A DNA stretch of 64,000 nucleotides from Haliotis asinina. Taxonomy: Eukaryota; Mollusca; Gastropoda; Lepetellida; Haliotidae. The notes under the pieces are model-generated. The model was given only the letters and a program-made list of their open reading frames with translations. It was not told the DNA's origin and searched no databases. The stretch covers positions 27,730,249-27,794,248 of the forward strand of contig NC_090283.1 of assembly GCF_037392515.1 (NCBI RefSeq), in the 5' to 3' direction. Position 1 is the first letter of the stretch, and the number at the start of each line of letters is the position of its first letter. Positions 38,130-49,190 of the stretch are shown one piece after another. A program made the translations under genes and the position numbers.

Positions 38130-38215
38130 AGCTTTGTGCTAGCGATTAGGTACCTGGCTATGAGTGCATATTGGAATCCCGGATGGGACTCAACCTAATA
38201 AAGTAACATGTATGT
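38130..38215 (+). mobile_element. Possible tRNA-derived SINE head
   Basis: TGCTAGCGATTAGGTACCTG resembles an A-box region, and TTGGAATCCCGG a B box about 40 bp later. No body or end defined. Confidence 0.3.
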
Positions 38216-38289
38216 ATATACTTAAATGAGAAAGCGTGGTCACAAATATGTCATAGATAAAATGCTATAAACGTTTAACGTCAGCAACC

Positions 38290-38880
38290 ATATTTGGGTA
38301 ACAATATGAGATATTCGTGTAGGGTATTGTGAACACACTGAAATATACTAGTAAATGGATAATGTATCTCAAAAGCATTTTCGTCGATCTTGGACTGAGT
38401 TTCATCTGGAAATCCCAAAAGTTTGAAAGTTTATCTTGGCTTAAAACTGGTATCAAAAGTAAATTAAGATATATATATCAGCAAACATGGATTTCAACAA
38501 TTGAAACCTCTTCCAAAGCAACCACTTATTGCCTTTTCAAAAACCCATCTCTCAAACTTGAACCATACCTCAATGTTCTGCATTATAAGAGCTTGTTAGA
38601 ATTCCGAACTTCCAATCATTTCCTTCAAATCGAGACAGGTAGATGGCGACGAATATCAGCAAATGATAGAAGGTGTACTTTGTGTAACCTAAATGATATT
38701 CGTGATGAATTTCATTATTTATTTATATGTCCCAAATTAGAATTAGAAAGAGAAAACTATATTCAGTCATAATATAATAATTATACTATTATGTTAGACC
38801 AAATATGTATAAAATGAATATCCTTGTTAACACCAATAAGCTAGGAGCTTTCAGAAAACTCTCAATTTTCTGTAAAAAAG
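38290..38880 (+). pseudogene. LINE ORF2 C-terminal fragment
   Basis: The open frame (38329-38772) ends with RRCTLCNLNDIRDEFHYLFI and CPKLELERENY, the conserved C-terminal Cys/His motif of a lophotrochozoan LINE protein. After a frameshift the typical terminal segment (RPNMYKMNILVNTNKLGAFR) follows. It lies tail to tail with the related minus-strand fragment at 37.6-38.0 kb. No reverse-transcriptase core is present, as expected for 5'-truncated insertions. Confidence 0.75.
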
Positions 38881-40097
38881 TGTTGGCTTTATATGTAATT
38901 TCTCTCAATGTACATTGTCTCTATCATACAGTTTGTGTATAATTTCTTATGTTGTATAAATGTAAACACTATTCATGTACATCTTATGCTGTAGTTTTGC
39001 AGCCTGAGTGAAAAAAAGTTCAATTCAGGAGTACCTGTATCAAAGTCCGCTGTAAGTATTTACACCGAATGATGTTGTATGTACTTTCTCCAAAAAACAT
39101 GTAATCATGGATGTCAAATAGAGATTACAGGGTGGGATAGTCGCCCAATAGGTCCATCCTTATTGTCATATATAGTGTCAACAGCCAGCGGCTAACATTA
39201 CGTGTACCACCAATACACCTACGGCTAAAGTGACTGATTAACTTGCCCCTATTGCTATGTTCAACAAAAAAAACAATTACCAGATAATGACCTCGTTTCG
39301 CCACTATTTACCGTTATCCAGACTGACACTGACCTATAGTCAGACGTCAACAGTAAATATTTGCTTGAACTGAGTCGATGTCCTATGTATGGTCTGGTGT
39401 TATCATCATCACTTCAGTACAAGTAATCAATTACTCAACAATAGAATTTCGGATCAGAGACACGGGCAGTCAACAACATTTGTGTAGACTGTACACAGTA
39501 GAGTAATTATTATCAGCGATTCTTTTTCAGTGTAAACAGTTAATAAGCTATAACGTCGATTTTGTTCATCGCTAGACTGATTGATTGATTCTGTTGTTTT
39601 GTCGACAGTGGTTTCTACTTTATTTTGTTTTATTTCAGACCGCCTTCGTGGGCGGCGGTTCGAATCCCGAATTCTAAGCGACATTAAATGATGGTATTGG
39701 TTGACATATTTGACAGGGATAAATGTGCACGAATTATCATATATTATTATATACCCAAAACAAGTGAACACAATGACATATAAATATTCCAGGAAGGAAT
39801 ATAGATAACTACGATGCTACTTCAATGCGTAAGGAAACCAGTCCCCTAAGTCAGGCCTTAATTTCAACATACAAAACACTCGCTGCGTAATAATGAAGTG
39901 TATCACAATGAACAACTACCAGTTTGTTTAAAAGCGCCTTATTCGGCAACATAGTGATTGACATTGTGAAGTGCATCCCCAGGATTGTAAGGGAGCAAAG
40001 TATCGTGAATCCATGTTTGCTGAATATATCATGGTGAAACTATATTATGCTGAAACGATCTTAATTCAAATTGCCTACCGTCTCCCTTAGCTCTTGA
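38881..40097. other. Intergenic DNA
   Basis: No repeat family or coding exon recognised. Confidence 0.4.
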
Positions 40098-40290
40098 GAC
40101 CCTTTAAGATACGGGTTAGAATATGCTTGTCATAAGAGGCAACTAACAGGATTGGGTGGGGTCGCTGACGTGGCTGACACACGCCATCCTAGATCGACAC
40201 TCATGTTGTTGATCACTGGATTGTCTGGTCCAGACTCGATAATATATAGACACATAGCTGAAATCTTGCTGAAACTGCGGCGTAACATTT
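40098..40290 (-). mobile_element. Gastropod SINE, minus orientation
   Basis: ATGCTTGTCATAAGAGGCAA, AACAGGATTGGGTGG, GTTGATCACTGGATTGTCTG, GGTCCAGACTCGATAAT, ending ACTGCGGCGTAACATTTAGC. Another, much more decayed copy may lie in plus orientation at 40455-40590. Confidence 0.75.
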
Positions 40291-40833
40291 AGCTCATGCA
40301 CTTACTCACCCCTTTGCTCCAGACTTTATTTCTGCATCTTTGTCGATTTTCAAACAGTCGGACATTCGAGGAGATTCCAACTCAACATACAAGAGTCAAT
40401 AACCTCATATATCAAAGGGAATATCAAATGTATACTTCGGTTGATTGGTTTGTCAGTATCGCAACGCTCAGTAACATTCCGGCTCTGTATAACGGCCAGC
40501 TGTAAACTTAAAAAATCAGTTCCGGAGCAGTCATTCCAGTGATTGACACCGCGAACATAAATCTGTGCAAATCGGATTCGAAGGCATGTATCAACAATTT
40601 CAAAACGACAATTAACCCGACCCCATCAGCCGCAAGCATGCATGGACTGAATATCTGTTCCAATCCGAAATATACGTACATTGAGAATGTACAGTTTAAT
40701 AAATGGATGGATAAGGAAGGACCCTCTCTATACAGAGAAAATGGCCATTTTTAAATGTGCCCGGAATTGACAAAATGAATTACGTTCAGTTGGATCACTC
40801 TGCTCTTTTTCATTCCTTTCACTTTCAGCGCGT

Positions 40834-40883
40834 GGGTGGGTGAGTGAATGAGTGAGTGAGTGAGTGAGTGAGTGAGTGAGAGT
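40834..40883. repeat. (GAGT)n microsatellite with SINE-like start
   Basis: GGTGAGTGAATGAGTGAGTG and onward. It is followed by ATAACGCCGATTGGGACAGT, which may be the worn start of a SINE. Confidence 0.75.
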
Positions 40884-41254
40884 AGGATATAACGCCGATT
40901 GGGACAGTATTACAGGGAGGAGGGATAACAGAAGACATGAGGGGCTAAGACATTCAGAGGTTTGATCAAACTTTCAGTTTGTGGACTTGTATAAACGAAT
41001 ACGTCTGCGATAAATGAAAAGAGTTTAAGTGAAGTAAAAACACGTGAAAGACCTAGATTCATTTAGGACTTTTTACGACATACAGTCAACCACTGTCGCT
41101 GGTTGAATTGGTCTACGCTAATACTTCGAGTTATCCCAGGTTCTTGATCTGTACTGTTGGGTTGGGTTCACATTTTGACTAAAAGGCCCATTTCCTACCC
41201 AGTTCTTAGTAGATATAACATGCTTGAGGACAGGAAATCATACGTTAGTGCAAG

Positions 41255-41397
41255 TGTGTTTTGTTTGTTTTTGTTTTTTGTTTCTGTTTATTTGTTTGTT
41301 TGTTTGTTTGTTTTTTGGTTTTGGTTTTGGTTTTTGGGGGTGGGTGGGTGGTGGTGTTTTGGGGGGTCTGTTTGTTTCTTGGTGTGTTTGTTTGCTT

Positions 41398-41460
<63 letters not shown>

Positions 41461-41545
41461 TTGTATTGTACTTTTTTTATTTTTTTTTATTTTTTTGGGG
41501 TGGTGGGGTGGGGGGGTGGTGGGGTGGGGGGGTGGGGGGATTTTG
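41255..41545. repeat. T/G-rich tract with (TTTA)n microsatellite
   Basis: An almost C-free stretch on the plus strand: TTTGTTTG repeats, GGTTTTGG and GGGGGTGGGTGGGTGG blocks, then about 15 TTTA units (41400-41464), then long GGGGTGGTGGGGTGGGGG runs able to form G-quadruplexes. Apparent open frames across it are low-complexity and not genes. Confidence 0.85.
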
Positions 41546-42340
41546 TATTATTTTTCATAACGTATGCGTAACTAATAAAACCAAACACCTAGTCAGGTTT
41601 GATACATCGTGGGATTATAGGATTTATAACATGATTGTAGCGCATCATGTCATCCTATCACAGCATGTACAACAACTAGGAACAATGTTCATAATTACAA
41701 ACTTGTAAATAATTCATATAGATGAGTAGATGTTTTCAATGTCTATATCTCTTCATCAAGTTCTTATTTTCTTTGAATGAAGTTATTAGATTCTTATGAC
41801 TCAAATTCCATTCGTCTTCGCCATACATTACATGTTCTTTCTGAAAACGGTTGATTTTTAATCAGGTACATTACGAGCGCTTACTCATGTAGTTCATGTT
41901 TTTCTAAATTTAGCGATTCCTCGCTCAATCGTTGTTAATTTGTGAATTAATTTGCATCATTGAACATGAAATGAAATATATTCTTCCACAGATAACATGA
42001 TTCGGAAGGATTCCAGCATGTAAACAGATTAATAAGTAAACAGCACACTGAATTACTCCTCTGCCATGGCGTTCTATTATGGAAGGACCTACTTACTCTC
42101 ATTTTCAGACACACATATGTCCCTCGTGCTTCAAAATAATGTCTTCCTGTTTGTTTGGACGTTACAACGTAAATCACGAAATCGCATATTTGGCCTTAAT
42201 TTACTCAGTACATCAATAAAACCATATAGAAATATCTCGAGGCGGTCACTATAATCACATCCCTGACCACTTCCCACGCATTAATGATAGCCGAGCCCCT
42301 GGACCCGAGATTTATTGCCCCCCGCACCTGCATCTAAGCG
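41546..42340. other. 5' flank of the SOD-like gene
   Basis: No repeat or coding exon recognised. Confidence 0.4.
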
Positions 42341-42342
42341 AA

Positions 42343-42347
42343 TATAA
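42343..42347 (+). promoter_or_regulatory. TATA box of the SOD-like secreted protein gene
   Basis: AATATAACCCCG lies about 70 bp before the start codon. With normal spacing transcription would begin near 42373, leaving a 5' leader of roughly 43 nt. Confidence 0.6.
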
Positions 42348-42415
42348 CCCCGAACTGACCACTGGCTGGTCACAACTTGCTAATCTCAAGCAGTCAGCAG
42401 TAGTCTTCTAGAAGC

Positions 42416-43483
42416 ATGGCCCATCACTTCGTCGCCGTTCTTTTTGCGATCGTGGCGATCTCTTCAGCTAATGCTCAGTGGTGGAACATGGGGCAGGGTT
42501 CCTGGGGTGGTTTTGGCGAGATGGCGGGCACTGCTCAGGACACCAACGAATACCAGACATGTACCGGATTCAACAGTGATGGGGATGAGATGAGGGTGAC
42601 GTTCACACGTGAAATCGGCAACAACCCATGGGGAGGCAACTGGGGTAACCGATGGGGCAACACTGCATCCGTGCGGCTGTCAGCTGTCATCGCCTCTAGC
42701 CGACAGTCGACACTTCAAGGTCGGTTCCACCTAGCGGTTACAGAAGACTCTAGGACCGAGGAGGGATGTTCCGGTCAGGCTCTCGGCGATATCCTGACCG
42801 ACCGTAGCTGGTGGAACCAAGGGACAACACCACGAGGCGTCATCGAGACCCCCATTCACATCACACAGGGCCATACAGCGACCTACTCAGAGCCTCTGAC
42901 CACTCTAACCTTCCAGGAAATTACAGGTCGTGGTCTGGTTCTCTGTCCCTCTCAGCAGGTCTCCAGTACCTGCGTGGGCCTCATTCCCCTCTGCTGCAAG
43001 ATCGGGTACGACAGCGAGCCAGCCACAACGCCCATTACCTCCCAGAACCAGTTCCCTGCCCGGGGTGTACTCGCCTCTCCAGCCAATGGAGGGATGAATG
43101 ATGGTATGCAAGGCTTTGGCGCATCAGCATCTGCCGGTCCAATGAATGGTGGTATGCAAGGCTTCGGGGCTCCAGCATCTGCGGGTCCCATGAATGGTGG
43201 TATGCAAGGATTCGGGGCTCCAGCATCTGCCGGTCCAATGAATGGTGGTATGCAAGGATTCGGCGCACAGGCATCTGCTGGAGGGATGAATGGCGGTCTG
43301 CAAGGAGTTGGTCCTGCAGCAAATGCAGGAGGTATGAACAACGGCATGCAAGGCCTTAACACCCCAATGAATGGTGGTATGCCACAAGGACTACCTTCCG
43401 GAATGAACAATGGACTCGGTCAAGGGAATAGTGCCCAAGGCAACATGGGAGGCGCCCAGGGCGTGGGTGGTATCTCGTTCTAG
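42416..43483 (+). CDS. Secreted SOD-like fold protein with Gly/Met/Asn repeats
   Basis: Single open frame of 355 aa without introns. A signal peptide (VAVLFAIVAISSANA) ends near residue 20. Residues about 45-200 show the landmarks of Cu/Zn superoxide dismutase: GRFHLAVTED...EEGC (residues 102-118) in place of GFHVHEFGD...NGC, EITGRGLVLC (168-177) in place of SIIGRxxVVH, and STCVGLIPL (184-192) in place of xACGVIGI. The Cys 118 and Cys 186 positions match the conserved disulfide. The first His of the FHVH pair is kept but the second is Ala, and the late His is Cys, so the copper site looks lost. Residues about 222-330 hold repeats of 16 residues (MNGGMQGFGAPASAGP, 48 bp each) grading into looser Gly/Met/Asn/Gln sequence. 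This suggests an extracellular structural, mucus, byssus-like or shell-matrix protein, but the location is inference. The SOD relation is by motif only. Confidence 0.85.
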   Translation: MAHHFVAVLFAIVAISSANAQWWNMGQGSWGGFGEMAGTAQDTNEYQTCTGFNSDGDEMRVTFTREIGNNPWGGNWGNRWGNTASVRLSAVIASSRQSTLQGRFHLAVTEDSRTEEGCSGQALGDILTDRSWWNQGTTPRGVIETPIHITQGHTATYSEPLTTLTFQEITGRGLVLCPSQQVSSTCVGLIPLCCKIGYDSEPATTPITSQNQFPARGVLASPANGGMNDGMQGFGASASAGPMNGGMQGFGAPASAGPMNGGMQGFGAPASAGPMNGGMQGFGAQASAGGMNGGLQGVGPAANAGGMNNGMQGLNTPMNGGMPQGLPSGMNNGLGQGNSAQGNMGGAQGVGGISF

Positions 43484-43713
43484 AAGTCAGGATCCCTTTA
43501 GACGGTCTTCATGAATGAAAGACAGAAGATCAGAAGCAGCATCGTGTCCTTAATTTCCTACATGAATATGTCTGTCCTTGTGTATCCATGTATTAATGTT
43601 TTAAACATGGCAAATTTTCAATCAATATTAATATAGTTAAATATGTTTGACTGTAAAAAGGTAAATAACTTTGTATGATTGTATTTATTGTATGACAGAT
43701 TTTGGCGACAGAA

Positions 43714-43719
43714 AATAAA
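43714..43719 (+). terminator. Poly(A) signal of the SOD-like gene
   Basis: AATAAA 231 bp after the stop codon. Confidence 0.65.
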
Positions 43720-43854
43720 CATAATAATTCACGTTTGACAATGATGTGAGTTTTTTGGTAAGAGGGAACAAAGACTGTACAGTAAACTACGCAATATTGA
43801 CCGGGATATGTGTTTGTGAGCAGTGTTCGTGTTTATTAGCCACAAGGACGATCT

Positions 43855-44005
43855 TAAGATCCGGGTTAGAGGCGACTAACGAGGATAATACTTTCATCAT
43901 ATCCCAGATCTATGCCTAAGATGGTAATCACCGCATTGCCTGGTTCAAAGTCAGGTATGTTTACACACACGTCATACAGCTGTCCTATAGCGGCGTGAAA
44001 CAAAC
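43855..44005 (-). mobile_element. Diverged gastropod SINE, minus orientation
   Basis: AGATCCGGGTTAGAGGCGAC, TAACGAGGAT, a middle with GCATTGCCTGGTTCAAAGTC, ending TATAGCGGCGTGAAACAAAC. Shortened and worn. Confidence 0.6.
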
Positions 44006-44201
44006 ACTATTTGCATATCCACACTCAGTAATTAAGCACGCTCTCTGTTGAATCCCATCCTGAATTGGGAGTGCATTACCTTCCTGCCACCAAACAGCAG
44101 AGATCAGTGTAGTATCACAGGAACCATGTTGGCTGAAAAGATATGGACTGAAACACTTCTTTACTTATAATCATTTTTGCAGAGATAAAATACCGCGCAA
44201 A

Positions 44202-44445
44202 AGTGAGTGAGTGAGTTTAGTTTTACGCCAGAAATATTCCAGCTATATGGCGGCGATTTGTAAATAATCGAGTCTGGACCAGACGATCCAGTGACCAACA
44301 ACATGAGTATCGATCTGCGCAATTGGGAACCAATGATATGTGTCAACCAAGTCAGCGAGCCTGACCACCCGATCCCGCACAGTAGTCTTTTCTGGCAAGC
44401 ATGGGTTGCTGAAGGCCTATTCTACCCCAGAACCTTCACGGGTCT
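44202..44445 (+). mobile_element. Gastropod SINE, plus orientation
   Basis: GTGAGTGAGTGAGTTTAGTT, CTATATGGCGGCGATTTG, GTCTGGACCAGACGATCC, AATTGGGAACCAATGATATG, GTCAGCGAGCCTGACCACCC, GGGTTGCTGAAGGCCTATTC, CCTTCACGGGTC. Well preserved except for a small 5' deletion. Confidence 0.85.
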
Positions 44446-44689
44446 CCGGGCAAAAGAAACTTATCCCCTAATGGCTCATAAAGAAGGCAACAAGACATTT
44501 ATGATTGAAATATTATTGATAATACAAATTTTTAACCATTTACCAAGCAGGAAACAGACTAACCAATGTCCAGTCGACAGTCATCAGATCATGGAATCAA
44601 GCACCAGAGACGCAGCGTCAAAATAAAATGCTTCCCAATCACAGATCATTTACAAGATGTGTTTTAAGTCACATACTGGAACTGTGCAA

Positions 44690-45230
44690 ACACTCAGTAA
44701 CCTTATGACGAACAGTTGAATCGACACATGCCAAAACACGTTTCCTCTTGGATGACGTTAGTCGCTGGATGACGTCAGCAGATACTTTGCCACAGATCAA
44801 GGAAAACCTGTTCGACGTGCTGTCCATTTGCTGGTGGAGGTTGCCGCGTTGTTGAGGTAGTCGTTTGGCAGTATGAGGACGTGCATTGTCCCGTTGCAAG
44901 ATTTCCACGAAGGATGACTAATCGTTTCCTCCGCTGACCACAAATCCCGTCCCATACCATGACACGGCCTTCACCAAAGGGTACACCATTTGTACACAGT
45001 TTGGCGCCAGTTTCACCCCAACGTCTGTGAACACGAGCTCGCCCATAGTTTCGGAATATGTTGAATTGACTCTCGTCTGTAAACAGAACTCTCCCCAATC
45101 ACGTCGCTGCCACCGACGTACGTTTCGAGCCAACTGTAACCTCCGTTAGCAGTCTTGACTGGCCATTCCACGAAAGTGAGTCTGACGCCAACCATACGGA
45201 GTCATACGGTTCGTTTGCTGATGGGGTGTC
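44690..45230 (-). pseudogene. Tc1-like transposase, inactivated
   Basis: On the minus strand, in different frames: VGVRLTFVEWPVKTANGGYS, then GRVLFTDESQFNIF with the first catalytic Asp, GEGRVMVWDGICG, and QRDNARPHTA with the second catalytic Asp. Several frame changes break the gene. The PxEHLW segment with the Glu is not clear. The N-terminal part runs into the 102-bp array at 45279. Confidence 0.8.
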
Positions 45231-45278
45231 CCAAGGCCGTCGCAGCCGTTGACGTCGCCGTGACGAATGTCATCCTCC

Positions 45279-45938
45279 CCAGACACAAAGATGTCAGTCA
45301 GTTCATATCACAGGCAGCATGTCACTGTGATCCCTGCTGATCAGTAGGTACAGTCTTACTAGCAACACACGTCACCCTCCCCAGACACACAGATGTCAGT
45401 CAGTTCATATCACAGACGGCATGTCACTGTGATCCCTGCTGATCAGTAGGTACAGTCTTACTAGCAACACACGTCACCCTCCCCAGACACACAGATGTCA
45501 GTCAGTTCATATCACAGACGGCATGTCACTGTGATCCCTGCTGATCAGTAGGTACAGTCTTACTAGCAACACACGTCACCCTCCCCAGACACACAGATGT
45601 CAGTCAGTTCATATCACAGACGGCATGTCACTGTGATCCCTGCTGATCAGTAGGTACAGTCTTACTAGCAACACACGTCACCCTCCCCAGACACACAGAT
45701 GTCAGTCAGTTCATATCACAGACGGCATGTCACTGTGATCCCTGCTGATCAGTAGGTACAGTCTTACTAGCAACACACGTCACCCTCCCCAGACACACAG
45801 ATGTCAGTCAGTTCATATCACAGACGGCATGTCACTGTGATCCCTGCTGATCAGTAGGTACAGTCTTACTAGCAACACACGTCACCCTCCCCAGACACAC
45901 AGATGTCAGTCAGTTCATATCACAGACGGCATGTCACC
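45279..45938. repeat. 102-bp satellite, about 6.5 units
   Basis: Units start at 45279, 45381, 45483, 45585, 45687, 45789 and 45891 (each beginning CCAGACACACAGATGTCAGT, the first with AAAG). Spacing is exactly 102 bp and units 2-6 look identical by eye. The last unit is cut at about 47 bp. The array abuts the N-terminal end of the Tc1-like relic. Confidence 0.95.
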
Positions 45939-46394
45939 TACCCCCGGACACTGGATACAAGAAACACACTATGCACTTAGTAGTTTTACACATACACTAT
46001 ATATATTTTCCTCACACAAGAGGTGTTCATAAGGCTGTTCTACAGTCACATTATACACAAGTGTACCGCTGTACATTACACATGAATATTATCATTACGC
46101 AAGTATTCTACCTTAGGGACAAATGTTTTCATATAAATCACAATTCAATCATATTACTAACCTCAACGATAATATTTATATATATTTCACCTATGTTAAC
46201 GTTACATAGGTTAAGGTGAAATTCCATTAGATCTTAATTGATATATACACGATTCATTGAACTATTATCACTAAAACAGCCAACCTGACACACGCATACA
46301 CTTTTCAACTGGTTGCAAACTCACAAGATTCAAATCAGTCCTTATACACCCTCTAGTTACTTGATTGACCCACAGGCAAACAGTAGCACAAATC
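45939..46394. other. Intergenic DNA
   Basis: No gene or repeat family recognised. Confidence 0.4.
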
Positions 46395-46722
46395 AGACCG
46401 TTCTTCGCCTCCATTACCCCCGCCAGCTTCCGGTTCAACGGGGTGAAGGAACAAGAACAAAGAAATTAAAAAGAAATAACATATTGCCTAATTTTATCAT
46501 GAACCTGTTGGAGCTTATTTGTCTTAACTGTTGTCGTTATTGTTAGATTTTTGTAGCGTTTGTTCTACAATAAAAACACTTCTGGCTTAGCGTGCGTATG
46601 AAGCAGGGGAGGTAACTCTTTATTCCATACGGAATAATAATCAGTTCCTTCACTGCGTTGAGGCGGAAGCTGGCAGGGGTAATGGAGGCGAAGAGCGGTC
46701 TGATGTACCACGAGTTGCACTT
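46388..46722. repeat. Inverted repeat pair, ~75-bp arms
   Basis: CAGACCGTTCTTCGCCTCCA and the following CCGCCAGCTTCCGG...GTGAAGGAAC (46397-46456) recur inverted at about 46647-46722 with moderate divergence. The spacing of about 190 bp suggests a small foldback element or two opposed copies of one repeat. Confidence 0.65.
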
Positions 46723-49190
46723 CAAATGTTGAATAAAATATATTACACGTGAGTATATATTGGGTTGGAAATCTGAGAGCACAGCATAGTGAGGAAATGG
46801 GAGAGTACCTTTGATGGTGGCGATATGTTATTTTGACATGAAAAATATTTTTCGAACCGAAGCAAGGGAAGTGCGTTGCCAACCTTTGCTCGCTTCGCGC
46901 GCATATAAGAAGACTGGTAATTTTCTCTACGCTGCGCAACCCCATTTGCGCTACAGTTTGCCTGTGATTGACTCCTAGCTTACTACCCACATCAATACAA
47001 TGTTCTCTCAAACTGCACACCTCCAAGCTGTGATGTTGCTGGAATATTGCTAGTCAGTTAGTCTATTCAGTTAGCGAGGTGACAGAATTTTTATCACTTT
47101 CATGATGCCACAATATATGGCAAAATGTTGCATTGAAAGAACACAAAAGCTGAACTCTCTGTTCCGTATTCCACGTCTCCTAAAATGTCACTTAATGTTA
47201 CATATAAGCAACCAACGTCACAATTTAGAAATAGGCGAATGGCATACAGAAAGTTGACATCGTACTCTCTGCTCTGTCCCCCAACGTCTCCTGAAATGTC
47301 ATTTATACATTTAAGCCAACTAACGTCACATTTCTAACGTTTGTAGAAATAATCACATGCCGCACACTAGCAGGAACTAATCAGAATAAGTTTCATACGT
47401 CGATTCATCGTCTGCTGTCTGATTGCACTGTTGTGTTGGGTTGCCAGTAGATTTCTTAGAGCGTCTACAGTTCACAAACGTGGCTTCAATCATTTGCATG
47501 AGGCGATTTACACTGTACTGATGGTAAAAACGGCATTTCTATCTGTCGTTTTGAGATTCTCTATGAATCATCAAAATGTCAGAGCCCTTGTACTCTTTCA
47601 TTTATTGTCAATGTGTATTGTATTAGGAAAGCCAAATATGGTTTGACCTTGCCTCGTCACATGATACGGATTATACAGCGGTTCAAGAATCGCATCGTTC
47701 GACGCCCGGGACAAGTCATTTCGGGCGTTCAAATAATGATATCATACTTGTCCGTGCTTATGGTTTCAAGCTGTAAATGTGACACGATACGAGGACGAAA
47801 TGAAGAAACATTCGCAATCATAATAAGCTAGAGTTATCTTTTTTCTGCTCGATAGAGGCCTCGTGTTGAGAAATTGCATGTGACAGCATTTTTCATTGCC
47901 AGCAAAGGAAAACCACCAAGTGATTTTGCAATGCACTTAGACTTGCTTGACAAGGTTTGTGTGGCCACAGACGTAATTACAGCAACATTGATGGTGCGAG
48001 TTAGCTTATTCAAGCAATTTCAGAGTTTGAAAATATACTTCCAGTAAGAAATCAATGGAGCAAACTGTGAATGCATTCTTAGTAATGGGAGCATCGACTC
48101 GGCACCTCTTGAACAGGAAACTGTATATTCGTTACGTAAGCCAGGGGTCCAGTTTCATTCCATGCTGCAGCTGTAACTCTAGATCATGCCTCTGCTGACG
48201 TGGTGTCGGATGGAATAACACTTGAATTTAATGACATTAGTTATGAAAGGCTTGTGTCACCATACCATGGGGGAGACCAAAAGTAGTTTCAGCAAACGTT
48301 GGCGGTGCATGTGTGACGATGTGTGCAAGGATCAGACGGGAAGCTCGGTATGTTTTACCTGTTCATTATGTAGCTCACAATTGCCAGCTAGAATTGCCTG
48401 TGTTGGATGCAGTAAATGGCTCGTTAGTATTGAGTAACTTTGAGCGAGTGCGTCAATAACGAAAACAATTCATGTAATAAAATTTAAAAAATGTTGAAGA
48501 GTAAAACCTGTCGACGATGGACAGTAAATATACTAGAACATAACACATAAAAACATAAACCTAGCATGAAAAGCTAAAACATTGTAATTAAAGAACACAA
48601 TTCGATTTGAACCACGGGCTATAGATCGCCAACAACGGAAGGTAGATCACCATACTGGGGGTCATAGGGACTTACTGAACTTTTGCTACATGCATGGACC
48701 TTAGCTGGATTTGCACCATCTCTTCAGCTGCTGCCGATTGTGGTGTGTTTAAGCCAATATCAAAATAACAAATATACTACGATTAAAGGTATGGTAGAGT
48801 TAAATTGACTTTGAATTGACGGGACCTACGTACACTCTCAGGAGGACAATAATTTTACAATACTTCAACCCCGTTTGAGGGTACAGCCACCAACAGTGTA
48901 AGTAACTAAACTAAGTATCTAAACTACCAGTCATTAAAATACATCTATCTGTCTGCAGAATATATTCATCAAAAACCATCTACGAAGTCTGTTTCTTTCA
49001 ACGTAACTTTGAAGAGATATTGAAACAGATGTTTAAATTATACCACAGTTATATTCAGCACACCACTGCCCCTTACCGAATCTAGCTACAGAAACAATGC
49101 ACATCATATAACACTGCCTGCCAACACCATGGAGTGTAACAGCACAATGTACATGGTCACAAACCATAACAATACAGCGCATACAACAAC
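46723..49190. other. Intergenic DNA with a possible hAT relic
   Basis: At about 47870-48060 one plus-strand frame reads TAFFIASKGKPPSDFAMHLD, reminiscent of the 'AYFIAKxxKPFTDFPxLL' region of hAT-derived ZNF862-like proteins. This is a weak, motif-only impression. A small SINE piece (GTTGCTGGAATATTGCTAG) lies at about 47036-47055. Nothing else recognised. Confidence 0.3.

Noticed and set aside
42811-43410. Long open frames on both strands inside the SOD-like gene
   Set aside because: Shadows of the repetitive Gly/Met/Asn coding sequence. Only the frame from 42416 has a signal peptide, TATA box and poly(A) signal in order.
46565-47026. 153-codon minus-strand open frame
   Set aside because: No signal peptide or domain, and it overlaps the inverted repeat pair at 46.39-46.72 kb, so repeat-derived.
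48222-48437. Cys-rich open frame (CMCDDVCKDQ...CFTCSLCSSQ)
   Set aside because: Cysteine spacing hints at a zinc-binding module, but there is no complete motif, no splice context and it is near possible transposon debris.
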